Positions 1 through 7,726 of a stretch of 64,000 nt of DNA are shown piece after piece. Source of the stretch: Sutterella sp. (lineage in GTDB: Bacteria > Pseudomonadota > Gammaproteobacteria > Burkholderiales > Burkholderiaceae_F). The stretch covers positions 1 through 64,000 of the forward strand of contig JAHHRH010000003.1 of the NCBI GenBank assembly GCA_020025915.1, written 5' to 3'. The number at the start of each line of letters is the position of its first letter. Positions within the stretch are counted from its first letter, which is position 1. The translations under genes and the position numbers were made by a program. Below the pieces are notes generated by a model that was not told the DNA's origin, ran no database searches, and worked only from the letters and a program-made list of their open reading frames with translations.

Positions 1-25
1 CTTGAAAGTCCGTGATTTTTGCCAT
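1..25 (-). CDS. 5' end of an unidentified minus-strand gene (partial)
   Basis: On the minus strand an ATG at 25 opens a frame that reads MAKITDFQ before it leaves the window at base 1. A weak AGG-containing ribosome-binding stretch lies about 8 nt upstream, and a TATAAT match lies at 47-42 on the same strand. Eight residues are too few to name a family. The call rests only on start context and orientation, and the frame could also be chance. Confidence 0.35.
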
Positions 26-61
26 GATAGATACCTACTACATTATATGTATCTAATTTAG

Positions 62-110
62 TACAAAATAAAAACTCTTGCGTTTAAACCGTGGCTAAAC
101 GCAAGAGTTT
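62..110 (-). terminator. Rho-independent terminator, minus strand
   Basis: There is a perfect 15-bp inverted repeat, with arms at 72-86 and 96-110 and a 9-nt loop. Read on the minus strand the second arm runs into TTTTTATTTT, the usual intrinsic terminator tail. It does not serve the DUF1801 gene, which has its own terminator at 201-228. It must therefore end read-through or some short transcript from 111-200, or act as a leader attenuator of the gene starting at 25. Confidence 0.65.
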
Positions 111-200
111 CAAGGGGTGTTTGCTTTTATTTCTCTGTTATTTGATCTATCTCATGCTGATGTAGATCTAGTGATCCGGGAGTTTCAGATGATCAACATA

Positions 201-228
201 AAAAAAGCACGCAAAGGCGTGCTTTTTT
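201..228. terminator. Bidirectional terminator after the DUF1801 gene
   Basis: A 12-bp perfect inverted repeat (AAAAAAGCACGC at 201-212, GCGTGCTTTTTT at 217-228) has a 4-nt loop. A and T runs on the two sides make it work in either direction. It lies 25 bp past the stop of the minus-strand gene at 253. Confidence 0.85.
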
Positions 229-252
229 ATCAATAAAATAGATATCGATGTT

Positions 253-729
253 TTACTGTTGATCTTCTTCACGAGGAATCGTAATCCGCACAATAGGGGG
301 GGCTGCTTCAGCATCCTTTTCACTAATGCCCCATAACGCAACAAGATCTGCCTGTGTGGGCATCTCCTGTCCTTTTCTGGCTCGTCGACTCGCAAGGGAA
401 GCGCGAACCACTTTTTCAACAACATCTAGCGGAAGGCAGTTGAGATCTGGAAATTCGATACAGCAACGATCAGGATTGATATGTTTGATCTTTCCTTCAA
501 AATCGTCAATCACACTTTTTTCTGCTAAGTACAGAATGAGTGACTTCTCATGAGATTCAACAGCAAAAATGGGACCGTCGAGCTCATAAAAAGCAAGACC
601 GAAGCGCATACTTTCGCGAACGCCACGGGCAGAGCGGCGGATCATGCTGCAGACTCGCGCCATAGCAACGCGTCGATCGTTAGGAAGGCTTTGCAGATAG
701 CCTCCGACCGTCGTAGCGGCAGGAACCAT
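253..729 (-). CDS. DUF1801 / YdhG-like protein
   Basis: This is a 158-residue soluble protein. The N-terminal part (about residues 5-50) has the DUF1801 pattern: a TVGGYLQSLP start, an R-rich helix, then ESMRFGLAFYELDG, where family members carry a conserved G-x-P/A-x-F segment. The middle part alternates beta strands (IFAVESHEKSLILYLAE) as in the YdhG fold. The family has no settled biochemical role. The start is the ATG at 729 with GGAGA about 9 nt upstream. The gene stands alone: it is divergent from nothing nearby, followed by its own terminator, and separated by 111 bp from the next minus-strand gene. Family assignment is from motif memory and function is unknown. Confidence 0.7.
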   Translation of the reverse strand: MVPAATTVGGYLQSLPNDRRVAMARVCSMIRRSARGVRESMRFGLAFYELDGPIFAVESHEKSLILYLAEKSVIDDFEGKIKHINPDRCCIEFPDLNCLPLDVVEKVVRASLASRRARKGQEMPTQADLVALWGISEKDAEAAPPIVRITIPREEDQQ

Positions 730-840
730 GAATAGCTTCTCCGATTAATTTAGTAGTAAAGACTGTCAATTTTAGCAAAAAATATCGACGAAAAGATGTG
801 TTTTTGATGAAATTAAGTCATTGTATTCTCAACTAAAGAG

Positions 841-1350
841 TTAGCGCCAAAAAATGTATTGGGCTTCAAATGGTCTCTTTAAGGTTTGTCCTTGTTGCGA
901 AGCTGAGCATTTTGTGAGAGGCATACCACCGCGAGATTGTGTACGTTCGATGTAGCGCACATTGGCGTATGGTCCATTTTTGTGGGATTCAACTTGAAAA
1001 AGTGCATCTCGTAAATCAATAGTTCTCTCAATAGGCCCACTTGCGATGAGCCGCATTTTTAAGTTTTTTTGCTGTATAGAAGTGATGCTCCAGTCAGGAT
1101 TAAGTGTGCCGACTTTTCTGGATCCTTTGAAGAGGGTTCCAGAAGGATGTGCAAACTTCCAATAGAAGCCTTGTTGGTCATACGAACAAACAAAAGTCAT
1201 ATGCCCTTTGACAGTTTGTTTCATTATTAATTTTCGACCATCAAGGGGAGATCGCCAGTCATTCTGTCCTAATGACGAAGTTGTGGGTAGGAAAGTACAG
1301 CTTGCCAAAAAAGCTATGGCACAGGCTACTAGAGGACGGAAAGTAAGCAT
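841..1350 (-). CDS. DUF3455-like lipoprotein
   Basis: A 169-residue protein is predicted from the ATG at 1350, which directly opens a signal peptide (MLTFRPLVACAIAFLASC) with lipobox LASC. A longer frame reaches back to a GTG at 1425 but would bury the signal peptide, so I reject that start. The mature part shows a G-x-Y-W-K-F-x-x-P-x-G-T segment (near residues 78-90). The C-terminus has the DUF3455 pattern: YIERTQSRGGMPLTKC, then an aromatic end (AQYIFWR). DUF3455 proteins are uncharacterised, often exported, beta-rich proteins. It is probably anchored in the outer membrane and has no operon partner. Confidence in the lipoprotein is high, in the family moderate. Confidence 0.7.
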   Translation of the reverse strand: MLTFRPLVACAIAFLASCTFLPTTSSLGQNDWRSPLDGRKLIMKQTVKGHMTFVCSYDQQGFYWKFAHPSGTLFKGSRKVGTLNPDWSITSIQQKNLKMRLIASGPIERTIDLRDALFQVESHKNGPYANVRYIERTQSRGGMPLTKCSASQQGQTLKRPFEAQYIFWR

Positions 1351-1449
1351 ACTTATGGTTGGGATGGCTACTGTTGAATGATAGACGTGAGGATTAGCAT
1401 AAAAAGTACAGACGATAGGTCTCACTCGCTAATACAATCAAACATAATT

Positions 1450-1470
1450 ATTGATTATTCTCGTGTCAAT
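1450..1470. promoter_or_regulatory. Dyad ATTGA-N11-TCAAT upstream of the oxidoreductase operon
   Basis: A 5-bp inverted repeat with an 11-nt spacer lies about 110 bp before the operon start, in an AT-rich gap between divergent genes. The geometry resembles LysR-type or FNR/CRP-like operators but matches none exactly. No regulator gene is adjacent. It is a candidate only. Confidence 0.25.
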
Positions 1471-1578
1471 CTTGGTAGAGTTAGGAGTCTTTTGAGATAA
1501 GAACCGGCTTAACAATTGACGATCGGGATCCAAACGAGCGACATCTCTAATAGGTTGTTTCAGCGAAAGGAGATGACG

Positions 1579-2181
1579 ATGACTTTTTACAGGGGGACTA
1601 GCGTGTTCCAAATTCGCATTCATGGTCGTGGTGGACAAGGTGTCGTAACCGCGGCAGAAATGTTGGCATTGGCAGGATTTATGGAGGGACATTACGCTCA
1701 AGCATTTCCAAGCTTTGGGTCAGAGCGTACGGGAGCGCCCGTGGTGGCGTTTGCACGATTGGACTCCAAAGAAATCCGCTTAAGAGAGCCTGTTTTAGAG
1801 CCTAATGTTGTCTTGGTGCAGGATAGAACTCTTTTGGATAGCGTGGATGTATTTAAAGGCTTGCGTCCTAATGGTTATGTTCTGATAAATTCTGGTTCGA
1901 CGGTTCAGGAGTTAGGTTTACAAGAGCTAGAAGCACGCTTGCCGAAAGGTCAAGTTTTATGTGTGCCAGCGACGCGTTTTGCGATGGAAAAAATTGGTCG
2001 CCCTTTGCCAGGAGCAGGTATGTTAGCTGGGATGGCAGCTATGACGGGATCGATGAAGTTGGAAAGTGTTATAGCAGCTTACAACGAAAAGTTTAATGGT
2101 CATATTGCTCAAGCAAATGCGGAAGTTGCCACGTTAGCTTATGAATCAGTTCTCTCTATGATCGGAGGTATTCATGCTTAA
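1579..2181 (+). CDS. 2-oxoacid:acceptor oxidoreductase, gamma subunit
   Basis: This 200-residue protein is the gamma domain of the pyruvate/2-oxoacid:ferredoxin oxidoreductase family. The diagnostic IRIHGRGGQGVVTAAE motif is at residues 12-27, followed by the conserved SFGSERTGAPV stretch. The domain helps bind coenzyme A and packs on the alpha subunit. I chose the ATG at 1579 because AAGGAG lies 7 nt upstream; the ATG at 1573 abuts the Shine-Dalgarno and the frame's ATG at 1516 lacks one. The next gene overlaps by 8 bp, so this is the first gene of a four-gene operon. The 2-oxoacid used cannot be told from the sequence; pyruvate or 2-oxoglutarate are the usual options. The enzyme class is oxygen sensitive and fits an anaerobe. 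Confidence 0.9.
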   Translation: MTFYRGTSVFQIRIHGRGGQGVVTAAEMLALAGFMEGHYAQAFPSFGSERTGAPVVAFARLDSKEIRLREPVLEPNVVLVQDRTLLDSVDVFKGLRPNGYVLINSGSTVQELGLQELEARLPKGQVLCVPATRFAMEKIGRPLPGAGMLAGMAAMTGSMKLESVIAAYNEKFNGHIAQANAEVATLAYESVLSMIGGIHA

Positions 2182-3439
2182 GCAACTCGAGGGTAGTCAG
2201 GGTGTTGCACAGGCAGTGGCTCTTTGTCGCCCTGAAGTCGTCTGTGCCTATCCGATTTCTCCGCAAACTCATATCGTGGAAGCATTAGGTGCTTTATGCC
2301 GTAAGGGTACGCTTCAAGATTGTGAGTATATCAACGTAGAAAGTGAATTTGCTGCAATGTCTGTGGCGATTGGTGCCTCTGTTGCGGGGGCTCGCGCCTA
2401 TACGGCAACTGCCTCTCAAGGGTTGCTGTTTATGGTTGAGGCGGTTTATAACGCATCCGGTTTAGGATTACCTATTGTTATGACGGTGGCTAATCGTGCG
2501 ATTGGTGCACCGATCAATATTTGGAATGATCATTCTGATTCTATGAGTCAGAGAGATTGTGGTTGGATTCAACTTTTTGCCGAAACCAATCAAGAAGCGG
2601 TTGATTTACATATCCAAGCTTTCCGTATCGCTGAAGAAATGTCTTTGCCAGTTATGGTCTGTATGGATGGTTTTGTGTTGACTCATGCTTTTGAGCGTAT
2701 GGATATTCCAACGCAAGATGAAGTAGATGCTTTTTTACCGCCATATGTACCAAGACAAGTTCTAGATCCTAAAAATCCATACTCTATTGGTGCCATGGTT
2801 GGGCCAGAGGCATTTACTGAAGTGCGTTGGTTAGCTCATCGTCGCATGATGGATGCTATGCCTGTAATTGAAAAGACAGCACGAGCTTTTGAAGAACAAT
2901 TTGGCCGATTGTCTGGTGGCCTGTTGAATTCTTATCAAATGGATGATGCTGAAGTGTGTGTCTTTGCTATGGGATCCATTCTTGGAACGATTAAGGATAC
3001 CGTTGACGAGATGCGCGATGCAGGCGTGAAGATCGGGGTTGTTGGCTTAAAGTGCTACCGTCCTTTCCCAACAGAGGAAGTCAAAGCGGTACTTCAACAC
3101 GTGAGAACGGCGATTGTTTTAGAGCGCATGGTTAGTGTGGGTAGTGGTGGTGCGCTTTATTTAGATGTTTTGAAAGCGTTGAGAAAGACAGATGTTGAGT
3201 TGCGTTCAGTGATTGCTGGCTTAGGTGGTCGTGCTGTAACAAAGCAAAGTTTACGCACGGTATTTGAAAAGGCTGTACAAGGTACGCTATTAGATGAAAC
3301 TGTCTTTTTGGATTTGGATCAAGAGTTAGTTGACCGACAGATTGCTAGAGAAGCCATGGAACGCCATGTTGGTCCTGTGCCTGAGGCGTTGAACAAGGAT
3401 GTTAACGCTAGAAAAATTCTCCGTGGTGAGGAGGTATAA
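2174..3439 (+). CDS. 2-oxoacid:acceptor oxidoreductase, alpha subunit
   Basis: A 421-residue alpha subunit (PorA type). The N-terminal pyrimidine-binding fold carries the YPISPQT motif (residues 26-32) that contacts the 2-oxoacid and thiamine diphosphate. It is followed by INVESEFAA and the ATASQGL substrate-loop signature. The C-terminal third is the transketolase-like domain (GVVGLKCYRPFP). It forms the core heterotrimer with the flanking gamma and beta proteins and oxidatively decarboxylates a 2-oxoacid to acyl-CoA. The gene overlaps the gamma gene by 8 bp, implying translational coupling. The alpha and gamma chains are separate here, unlike the fused KorA type. Substrate is unassigned. 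Confidence 0.93.
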   Translation: MLKQLEGSQGVAQAVALCRPEVVCAYPISPQTHIVEALGALCRKGTLQDCEYINVESEFAAMSVAIGASVAGARAYTATASQGLLFMVEAVYNASGLGLPIVMTVANRAIGAPINIWNDHSDSMSQRDCGWIQLFAETNQEAVDLHIQAFRIAEEMSLPVMVCMDGFVLTHAFERMDIPTQDEVDAFLPPYVPRQVLDPKNPYSIGAMVGPEAFTEVRWLAHRRMMDAMPVIEKTARAFEEQFGRLSGGLLNSYQMDDAEVCVFAMGSILGTIKDTVDEMRDAGVKIGVVGLKCYRPFPTEEVKAVLQHVRTAIVLERMVSVGSGGALYLDVLKALRKTDVELRSVIAGLGGRAVTKQSLRTVFEKAVQGTLLDETVFLDLDQELVDRQIAREAMERHVGPVPEALNKDVNARKILRGEEV

Positions 3440-3444
3440 GAACC

Positions 3445-4503
3445 ATGTCAGAAGTAGTGCATTTTTACCAAACGGGGACTTTTACTGTTGGGAATCGTTT
3501 ATTGGCACCTAATGAAAGATCAGGTCAGGCAGCGATGGAGCGTATCAATGCTTTGACATCCGGTCATCGTGCTTGTCAGGGATGTGGAGAAGCTTTAGGT
3601 GCTCGTTATGCTGTCGATGCTGCTATGCGCGCAGCGAATGGAAATGTGGTAGTGGCGAATGCGACGGGTTGTTTAGAAGTTTTTTCTACGCCATATCCTG
3701 AAACCAGTTGGCAGTTGCCATGGGTCCATTCTCTTTTTGGCAATACAGCTGCTGTTGCTACTGGGATGGCTGCTGCTTTTAAGGTGCGTGCCAACAAAGC
3801 AGGTACGACACCTACCCGTGTTATTGCAATGGGGGGTGACGGTGGTACAACGGACATTGGTTTTGGTTGCTTGTCCGGGATGTTTGAACGTAATGACGAT
3901 GTGTTGTATATCTGCTATGACAACGAAGCTTATATGAATACTGGGGTTCAGCGTTCGTCGGCGACACCACCTGCTGCTAGAACGGCAACCACGCAGATTG
4001 TTGGTGAAGAGCCGGGTAATGCTTGGGGACAAGGTAAGGATGTACCTTTAATTGCAATGGCCCACGGTATTCCATACGTTGCGACTGCAACCGTTGCAGA
4101 CCTTCGTGATCTTGAACGTAAGGTGATCAAGGCCATGAGCATGAAGGGGGCTCGGTATATTCATATTTTGGTCCCATGCCCACTTGGTTGGGGGCATGCC
4201 TCTGGCTTGACAATTCAAATGGCTCGATTGGCACAGCAAACAGGAATTTTTCCTGTTTTTGAGGCTGAATATGGTGTGGTGACTAATGTTAATAAAATTC
4301 GTTGCCAGGAACCTGTTGAGAGCTATTTAAAACCGCAAAAGCGTTTTGCCCATTTGTTTGGAAAGGCAGCGAATCCAGAGGTGATTGCCCGACTTCAAGC
4401 GATGGCAGATCGAAATATTCGTGATTACGGTTTGTTGGATGACGAAGAAGTGGATACACATCCGACAGCAGTTCAGGGCGATGAACGCGCCCATCAGTTT
4501 TAA
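3445..4503 (+). CDS. 2-oxoacid:acceptor oxidoreductase, beta subunit (ThDP and 4Fe-4S)
   Basis: A 352-residue beta subunit. CQGCGE supplies Cys44 and Cys47 and GCLEVF supplies Cys76, typical cubane ligands of PorB. The thiamine diphosphate site is GGDGGTTDIG (residues 130-139) with Asn160 in CYDNEAYMNTG, the GDG-x27-N pattern. A segment QRSSATPPAARTATT follows, which in relatives shapes the substrate pocket. It starts 5 bp after the alpha gene. Electrons from the decarboxylation leave through this cluster to a ferredoxin, which here is probably the C-terminal domain of the next gene's product. Confidence 0.94.
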   Translation: MSEVVHFYQTGTFTVGNRLLAPNERSGQAAMERINALTSGHRACQGCGEALGARYAVDAAMRAANGNVVVANATGCLEVFSTPYPETSWQLPWVHSLFGNTAAVATGMAAAFKVRANKAGTTPTRVIAMGGDGGTTDIGFGCLSGMFERNDDVLYICYDNEAYMNTGVQRSSATPPAARTATTQIVGEEPGNAWGQGKDVPLIAMAHGIPYVATATVADLRDLERKVIKAMSMKGARYIHILVPCPLGWGHASGLTIQMARLAQQTGIFPVFEAEYGVVTNVNKIRCQEPVESYLKPQKRFAHLFGKAANPEVIARLQAMADRNIRDYGLLDDEEVDTHPTAVQGDERAHQF

Positions 4504-4521
4504 TCAATTCAGGAGATGTCA

Positions 4522-6147
4522 GTGAGCAGCAAACCTTTTGCGATTACGCTTGATGTCGGTTCATCTTTAGCCAATCGTACAGGTACGTGGCGTACTCTAA
4601 GGCCCGTCTATGTCAATCGATTGCCACCCTGCAATGCAAAATGTCCTGCTGGGGAGCAGTGCCAGGCGTGGTTGTACCATGCTGAAAGTGGGGATTATCA
4701 GGCGGCTTGGCAGAAAATTGTTGAAGATAATCCGTTTCCTGCTTGTATGGGGCGAGTTTGTTACCATACGTGCGAATCAGCTTGTAACCGCGGACAGTTA
4801 GATGAGTCTGTTGGTATTAATGCAGTTGAACGCTTTTTAGGTGACTATGCTCTTGAAAAAGGTTGGCAGTTTGAAAAGCCAGCTCAGACAACGGGTAAGC
4901 GCGTATTGATTGTTGGTGCGGGGCCTGCTGGGCTTTCTGCGGCTTATCATCTTGCCCGCATGGGGCATACGGTGTGCGTGAAAGAGGGTGCTGAGGCAGC
5001 AGGTGGCATGATGCGTTATGGCATTCCTAAGTATCGTTTACCAAGAGAAGTATTAGATCGAGAAATTGAACGTATTAAGACTTTAGGTGTCACGATCGAA
5101 TTGGCTTGCGAGGTGAAAGATCTCGCTGCCGAAATGAGCGACGGTCACTTTGATGCGGTATTTCTTGGTGTTGGTGCTAGCTTGGCTAGGCGCGCCTATA
5201 TCCCCGCGGGGGATGCGGCTCATGTTCTTGACGCCGTTTCAGTGTTGCGTTCGATGGAAGGTGAAGAGCAACCGATGTTAGGGCGTCGTGTTGTTGTTTA
5301 TGGTGGCGGTAATACTGCTATTGACGTCGCGCGTACAGCTCGTCGTTTAGGGGCTGAGCCTTTAGTTGTGTATCGTCGTACCCGTGACCGAGCACCTGCA
5401 CATCAATTTGAAATCGAAGAGGCCATCGAAGAAGGCGTATCGATGAAGTGGCTATCAACGATTGCCCATGCTGATGAAGGGGAGATCAGAATTGAAAAGA
5501 TGGCTTTAGACGAAAATGGTCAACTGCAGGCAACAGGTGAGTTTGAGACAGTGAGCGCTGACAGTGTGGTCTTAGCCTTAGGTCAGGAAACCAACTTGAA
5601 ATTTCTTGAAGGAATTAATGGGTTGGTTATGAAGGATGGCTCTGTTGAGGTTGACGCTGGCTTTATGACGGGATGTCCGGGTATTTTTGCTGGTGGTGAT
5701 ATGGTGCCTAGTGATCGTAATGTCACCATTGCCATTGGTCACGGTAAGCGTGCCGCACGCCAGATTGATGCTTGGTTACGCGGCGAAGCACATGTGGCGA
5801 AAGAACCAACGCAACCTGCGACCTATGCACGTCTCAATACTTGGTACTACGCAGATGCTCCAAAATTAGTTCGCCCACAACTTGACATTATTCGTCGACA
5901 GACGACGTTTGATGAGGTTGTCCAAGGCTTAACGGAGGATAATGCGCTGTTTGAGGCTCGCCGATGCATGTCCTGCGGCAATTGCTTTGAGTGTGACAAC
6001 TGTTATGGTGTTTGTCCAGATAATGCAATTATTAAGTTAGGACCAGGTAAGAAGTTTAGAATCAATTACGAATACTGCAAGGGTTGTGGCATTTGCGCGA
6101 ATGAATGTCCTTGTGGAGCGATTGATATGGTATCTGAGTCGATATAA
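4522..6147 (+). CDS. GltD-like NAD(P)H oxidoreductase fused to a 2x[4Fe-4S] ferredoxin domain
   Basis: This protein of about 541 residues has three parts. The N-terminal cysteine-rich module (LPPCNAKCPAGEQC, then CMGRVCYHTCESACNRG) matches the [4Fe-4S] domain of the glutamate synthase small subunit. Next come an FAD Rossmann motif (VLIVGAGPAGLSAAYH) and an NAD(P) motif (VVVYGGGNTAIDVAR) followed by VVYRRTRDRAPA. The C-terminal about 60 residues hold two ferredoxin-type cysteine sets (CMSCGNCFECDNCYGVCP and CKGCGICANECPCGAI). It ends the operon with PorG, PorA and PorB. It likely passes electrons between the oxidoreductase and NAD(P), giving a 2-oxoacid:NAD(P) enzyme without free ferredoxin. 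The ATG at 4516 touches AGGAG, so the GTG at 4522, spaced 6 nt, is the better start. Direction of electron flow is inference. Confidence 0.88.
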   Translation: MSSKPFAITLDVGSSLANRTGTWRTLRPVYVNRLPPCNAKCPAGEQCQAWLYHAESGDYQAAWQKIVEDNPFPACMGRVCYHTCESACNRGQLDESVGINAVERFLGDYALEKGWQFEKPAQTTGKRVLIVGAGPAGLSAAYHLARMGHTVCVKEGAEAAGGMMRYGIPKYRLPREVLDREIERIKTLGVTIELACEVKDLAAEMSDGHFDAVFLGVGASLARRAYIPAGDAAHVLDAVSVLRSMEGEEQPMLGRRVVVYGGGNTAIDVARTARRLGAEPLVVYRRTRDRAPAHQFEIEEAIEEGVSMKWLSTIAHADEGEIRIEKMALDENGQLQATGEFETVSADSVVLALGQETNLKFLEGINGLVMKDGSVEVDAGFMTGCPGIFAGGDMVPSDRNVTIAIGHGKRAARQIDAWLRGEAHVAKEPTQPATYARLNTWYYADAPKLVRPQLDIIRRQTTFDEVVQGLTEDNALFEARRCMSCGNCFECDNCYGVCPDNAIIKLGPGKKFRINYEYCKGCGICANECPCGAIDMVSESI

Positions 6148-6197
6148 AGAGTCGATTTTAAGCCCTTCAACTTTAGCCTTCAGCTATGTTTGAATAG

Positions 6198-6232
6198 AAC
6201 GATCCTCTAACGAGAATAGAGGATCGTTTTTT
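6198..6232 (+). terminator. Terminator of the oxidoreductase operon
   Basis: The arms AACGATCCTCTA (6198-6209) and TAGAGGATCGTT (6217-6228) form a 12-bp stem with a 7-nt loop, followed by a T run. It lies 50 bp past the operon's last stop and touches the stop codon of the convergent MFS gene. Confidence 0.88.
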
Positions 6233-7442
6233 ATGGATGCGGGTAATCTTCGTTGGGGATGAATGTTGTTGCTAGTAAGGCAATGATGAGAAGGCTTGCT
6301 GCAACGAGATAAGGGGTGCCTGCTAATAGGAAATTAGTCGTATTCGCAGATGTTACGATAAGCAAGGGCGTGCCGATGAGAGGAGAGATAGCGCTCATAA
6401 AGCTATTAAGGGAACTCACAGCCCCCATGTTGATGCCTTGATGAGAAGCGGCGCTTCTTCTACTTATGAGACCTTGAATGGCGGGGGCGACTAACCCCAT
6501 AATTGCACAACTACAAATGAAAGGGAGAGTTAGCCATCCCACAGGGGCTAAGCCAATCGCAGTGAGTGATATTAGACCAACCCATAATCCAATTAAGATA
6601 AGTTGTTTCGCATTAAAACGGTTACTGAGCTTGGGTAATAGAACACCTTGAGTAAGACTAATTGATAGGCCGAGTGCGAAGATAGATAAACCAATGCCTA
6701 ACGGAGTCCAAGTGTAGCGATATTCGGTATAGAGTGCCCAAGTGCACTGCATCAAACTTTGGGCTAAGGTAAACAACGTGATAATCAAAAGATAGGGTCG
6801 CAATCCGTCAATTTTGCCCAGTGATGCAATCGCGGATAGTGGATTAAGACGTCGAATTGTGAGTGGCGTTTGATCGTGATGAACGAGGCTTTCTGGCAGG
6901 ATAAATAGGCCATATAGAAAGTTGAGTGCGCAAATGCAACTCGCAACTAGAAAAGGAATTGTGGGATCATTATGGCCTAAAATACCGCCAATCGCTGGTC
7001 CTAACACAAAAGCAATTCCAAAAATGGCGCCGATCTTGCCAAAAGAATTTATGCGTTGAGTCTCTGGTGTGACATCTGCAATATAAGCTTGCGCGACAAC
7101 GATATTGGAGCTCATCATGCCTCCTACAATCCGTGAGCCTAAGATCATGGCTAATGATTGTGAAAAAGCAGGAACGAGCATCATTAAAGAAAGTCCAAAA
7201 ATACCCGTCAGTAGTACAGGGCGTCGCCCGATACGATCAGAGATTGCACCGAGCAGAGGTGCAAAGAAAAATTGCATGAGCCCGTAGCTAACCATGATCA
7301 GTCCATACCAGCTTGTTTGCAGGTCACGAGTCTCTGCGAGCGTACCAATTAACCTTGGAAGGACGGGCACAATCAAGCCAATGCCAAGCGCGTCTAAAAA
7401 GACGCAAGCAAGCACAAACCTGATAGCTGGCTTTTTGATCAT
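6231..7442 (-). CDS. MFS transporter, TetA-like (TCR/Tet branch of DHA1)
   Basis: A 403-residue integral membrane protein with about 12 predicted membrane helices. The first helix carries FLDALGIGLIVPVLP, characteristic of the DHA1 drug:H+ antiporters. The loop between helices 2 and 3 holds motif A (GAISDRIGRRPVLL). Helix 5 has the antiporter motif C region (GIAFVLGPAIGGILG). The TetA resemblance (MSYGLMQFFFAPLLG, PETQRINSFGKIGA) places it in the Tet branch, but that branch includes many chromosomal pumps with no tetracycline activity. No TetR-type regulator is adjacent, which argues against an inducible tetracycline determinant. It lies alone and convergent with the oxidoreductase operon. 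Substrate unknown. Confidence 0.85.
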   Translation of the reverse strand: MIKKPAIRFVLACVFLDALGIGLIVPVLPRLIGTLAETRDLQTSWYGLIMVSYGLMQFFFAPLLGAISDRIGRRPVLLTGIFGLSLMMLVPAFSQSLAMILGSRIVGGMMSSNIVVAQAYIADVTPETQRINSFGKIGAIFGIAFVLGPAIGGILGHNDPTIPFLVASCICALNFLYGLFILPESLVHHDQTPLTIRRLNPLSAIASLGKIDGLRPYLLIITLFTLAQSLMQCTWALYTEYRYTWTPLGIGLSIFALGLSISLTQGVLLPKLSNRFNAKQLILIGLWVGLISLTAIGLAPVGWLTLPFICSCAIMGLVAPAIQGLISRRSAASHQGINMGAVSSLNSFMSAISPLIGTPLLIVTSANTTNFLLAGTPYLVAASLLIIALLATTFIPNEDYPHP

Positions 7443-7678
7443 GAGAGATCCGGTAAAAGAAAGGTCATTAAAGGAGGAGTAACCAATATTACCGCGGGTT
7501 GCTTTAAGGTTGGCTGAAGTCTTCTAGCCAAGGATGAAGGTTGATATTCCAGTAAGAAGAAGGGGATAGCCCTGTTGATTTAAATCAATGATAGCAAAGG
7601 TGAGTGATTTATAAAGGGTGTCTAGATGTGGGGTTTGCAACCTGATTAGGTATGGTTTTTGGTAATGTAAACAAATGT

Positions 7679-7700
7679 CGTACTTTGTACAAAAAGTACG
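7679..7700. promoter_or_regulatory. Inverted repeat upstream of sstT
   Basis: CGTACTT (7679-7685) and AAGTACG (7694-7700) form a perfect dyad with an 8-nt spacer, 26 bp before the sstT start codon. It could be an operator or a 5'-UTR hairpin that controls ribosome access. The family of any regulator is unknown. Confidence 0.35.
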
Positions 7701-7726
7701 CCCAATCATAAGCCTGGAGTTCTTAG

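Noticed and set aside
1438..1701. An 87-codon minus-strand frame across the start of the oxidoreductase operon
   Set aside because: It overlaps a certain gene and has no coding features.
6231..7442. Reading the MFS gene as a tetracycline-resistance determinant
   Set aside because: It has the Tet-branch motifs but no adjacent TetR-type repressor and no mobile-element context, so only a transporter of unknown substrate is claimed.
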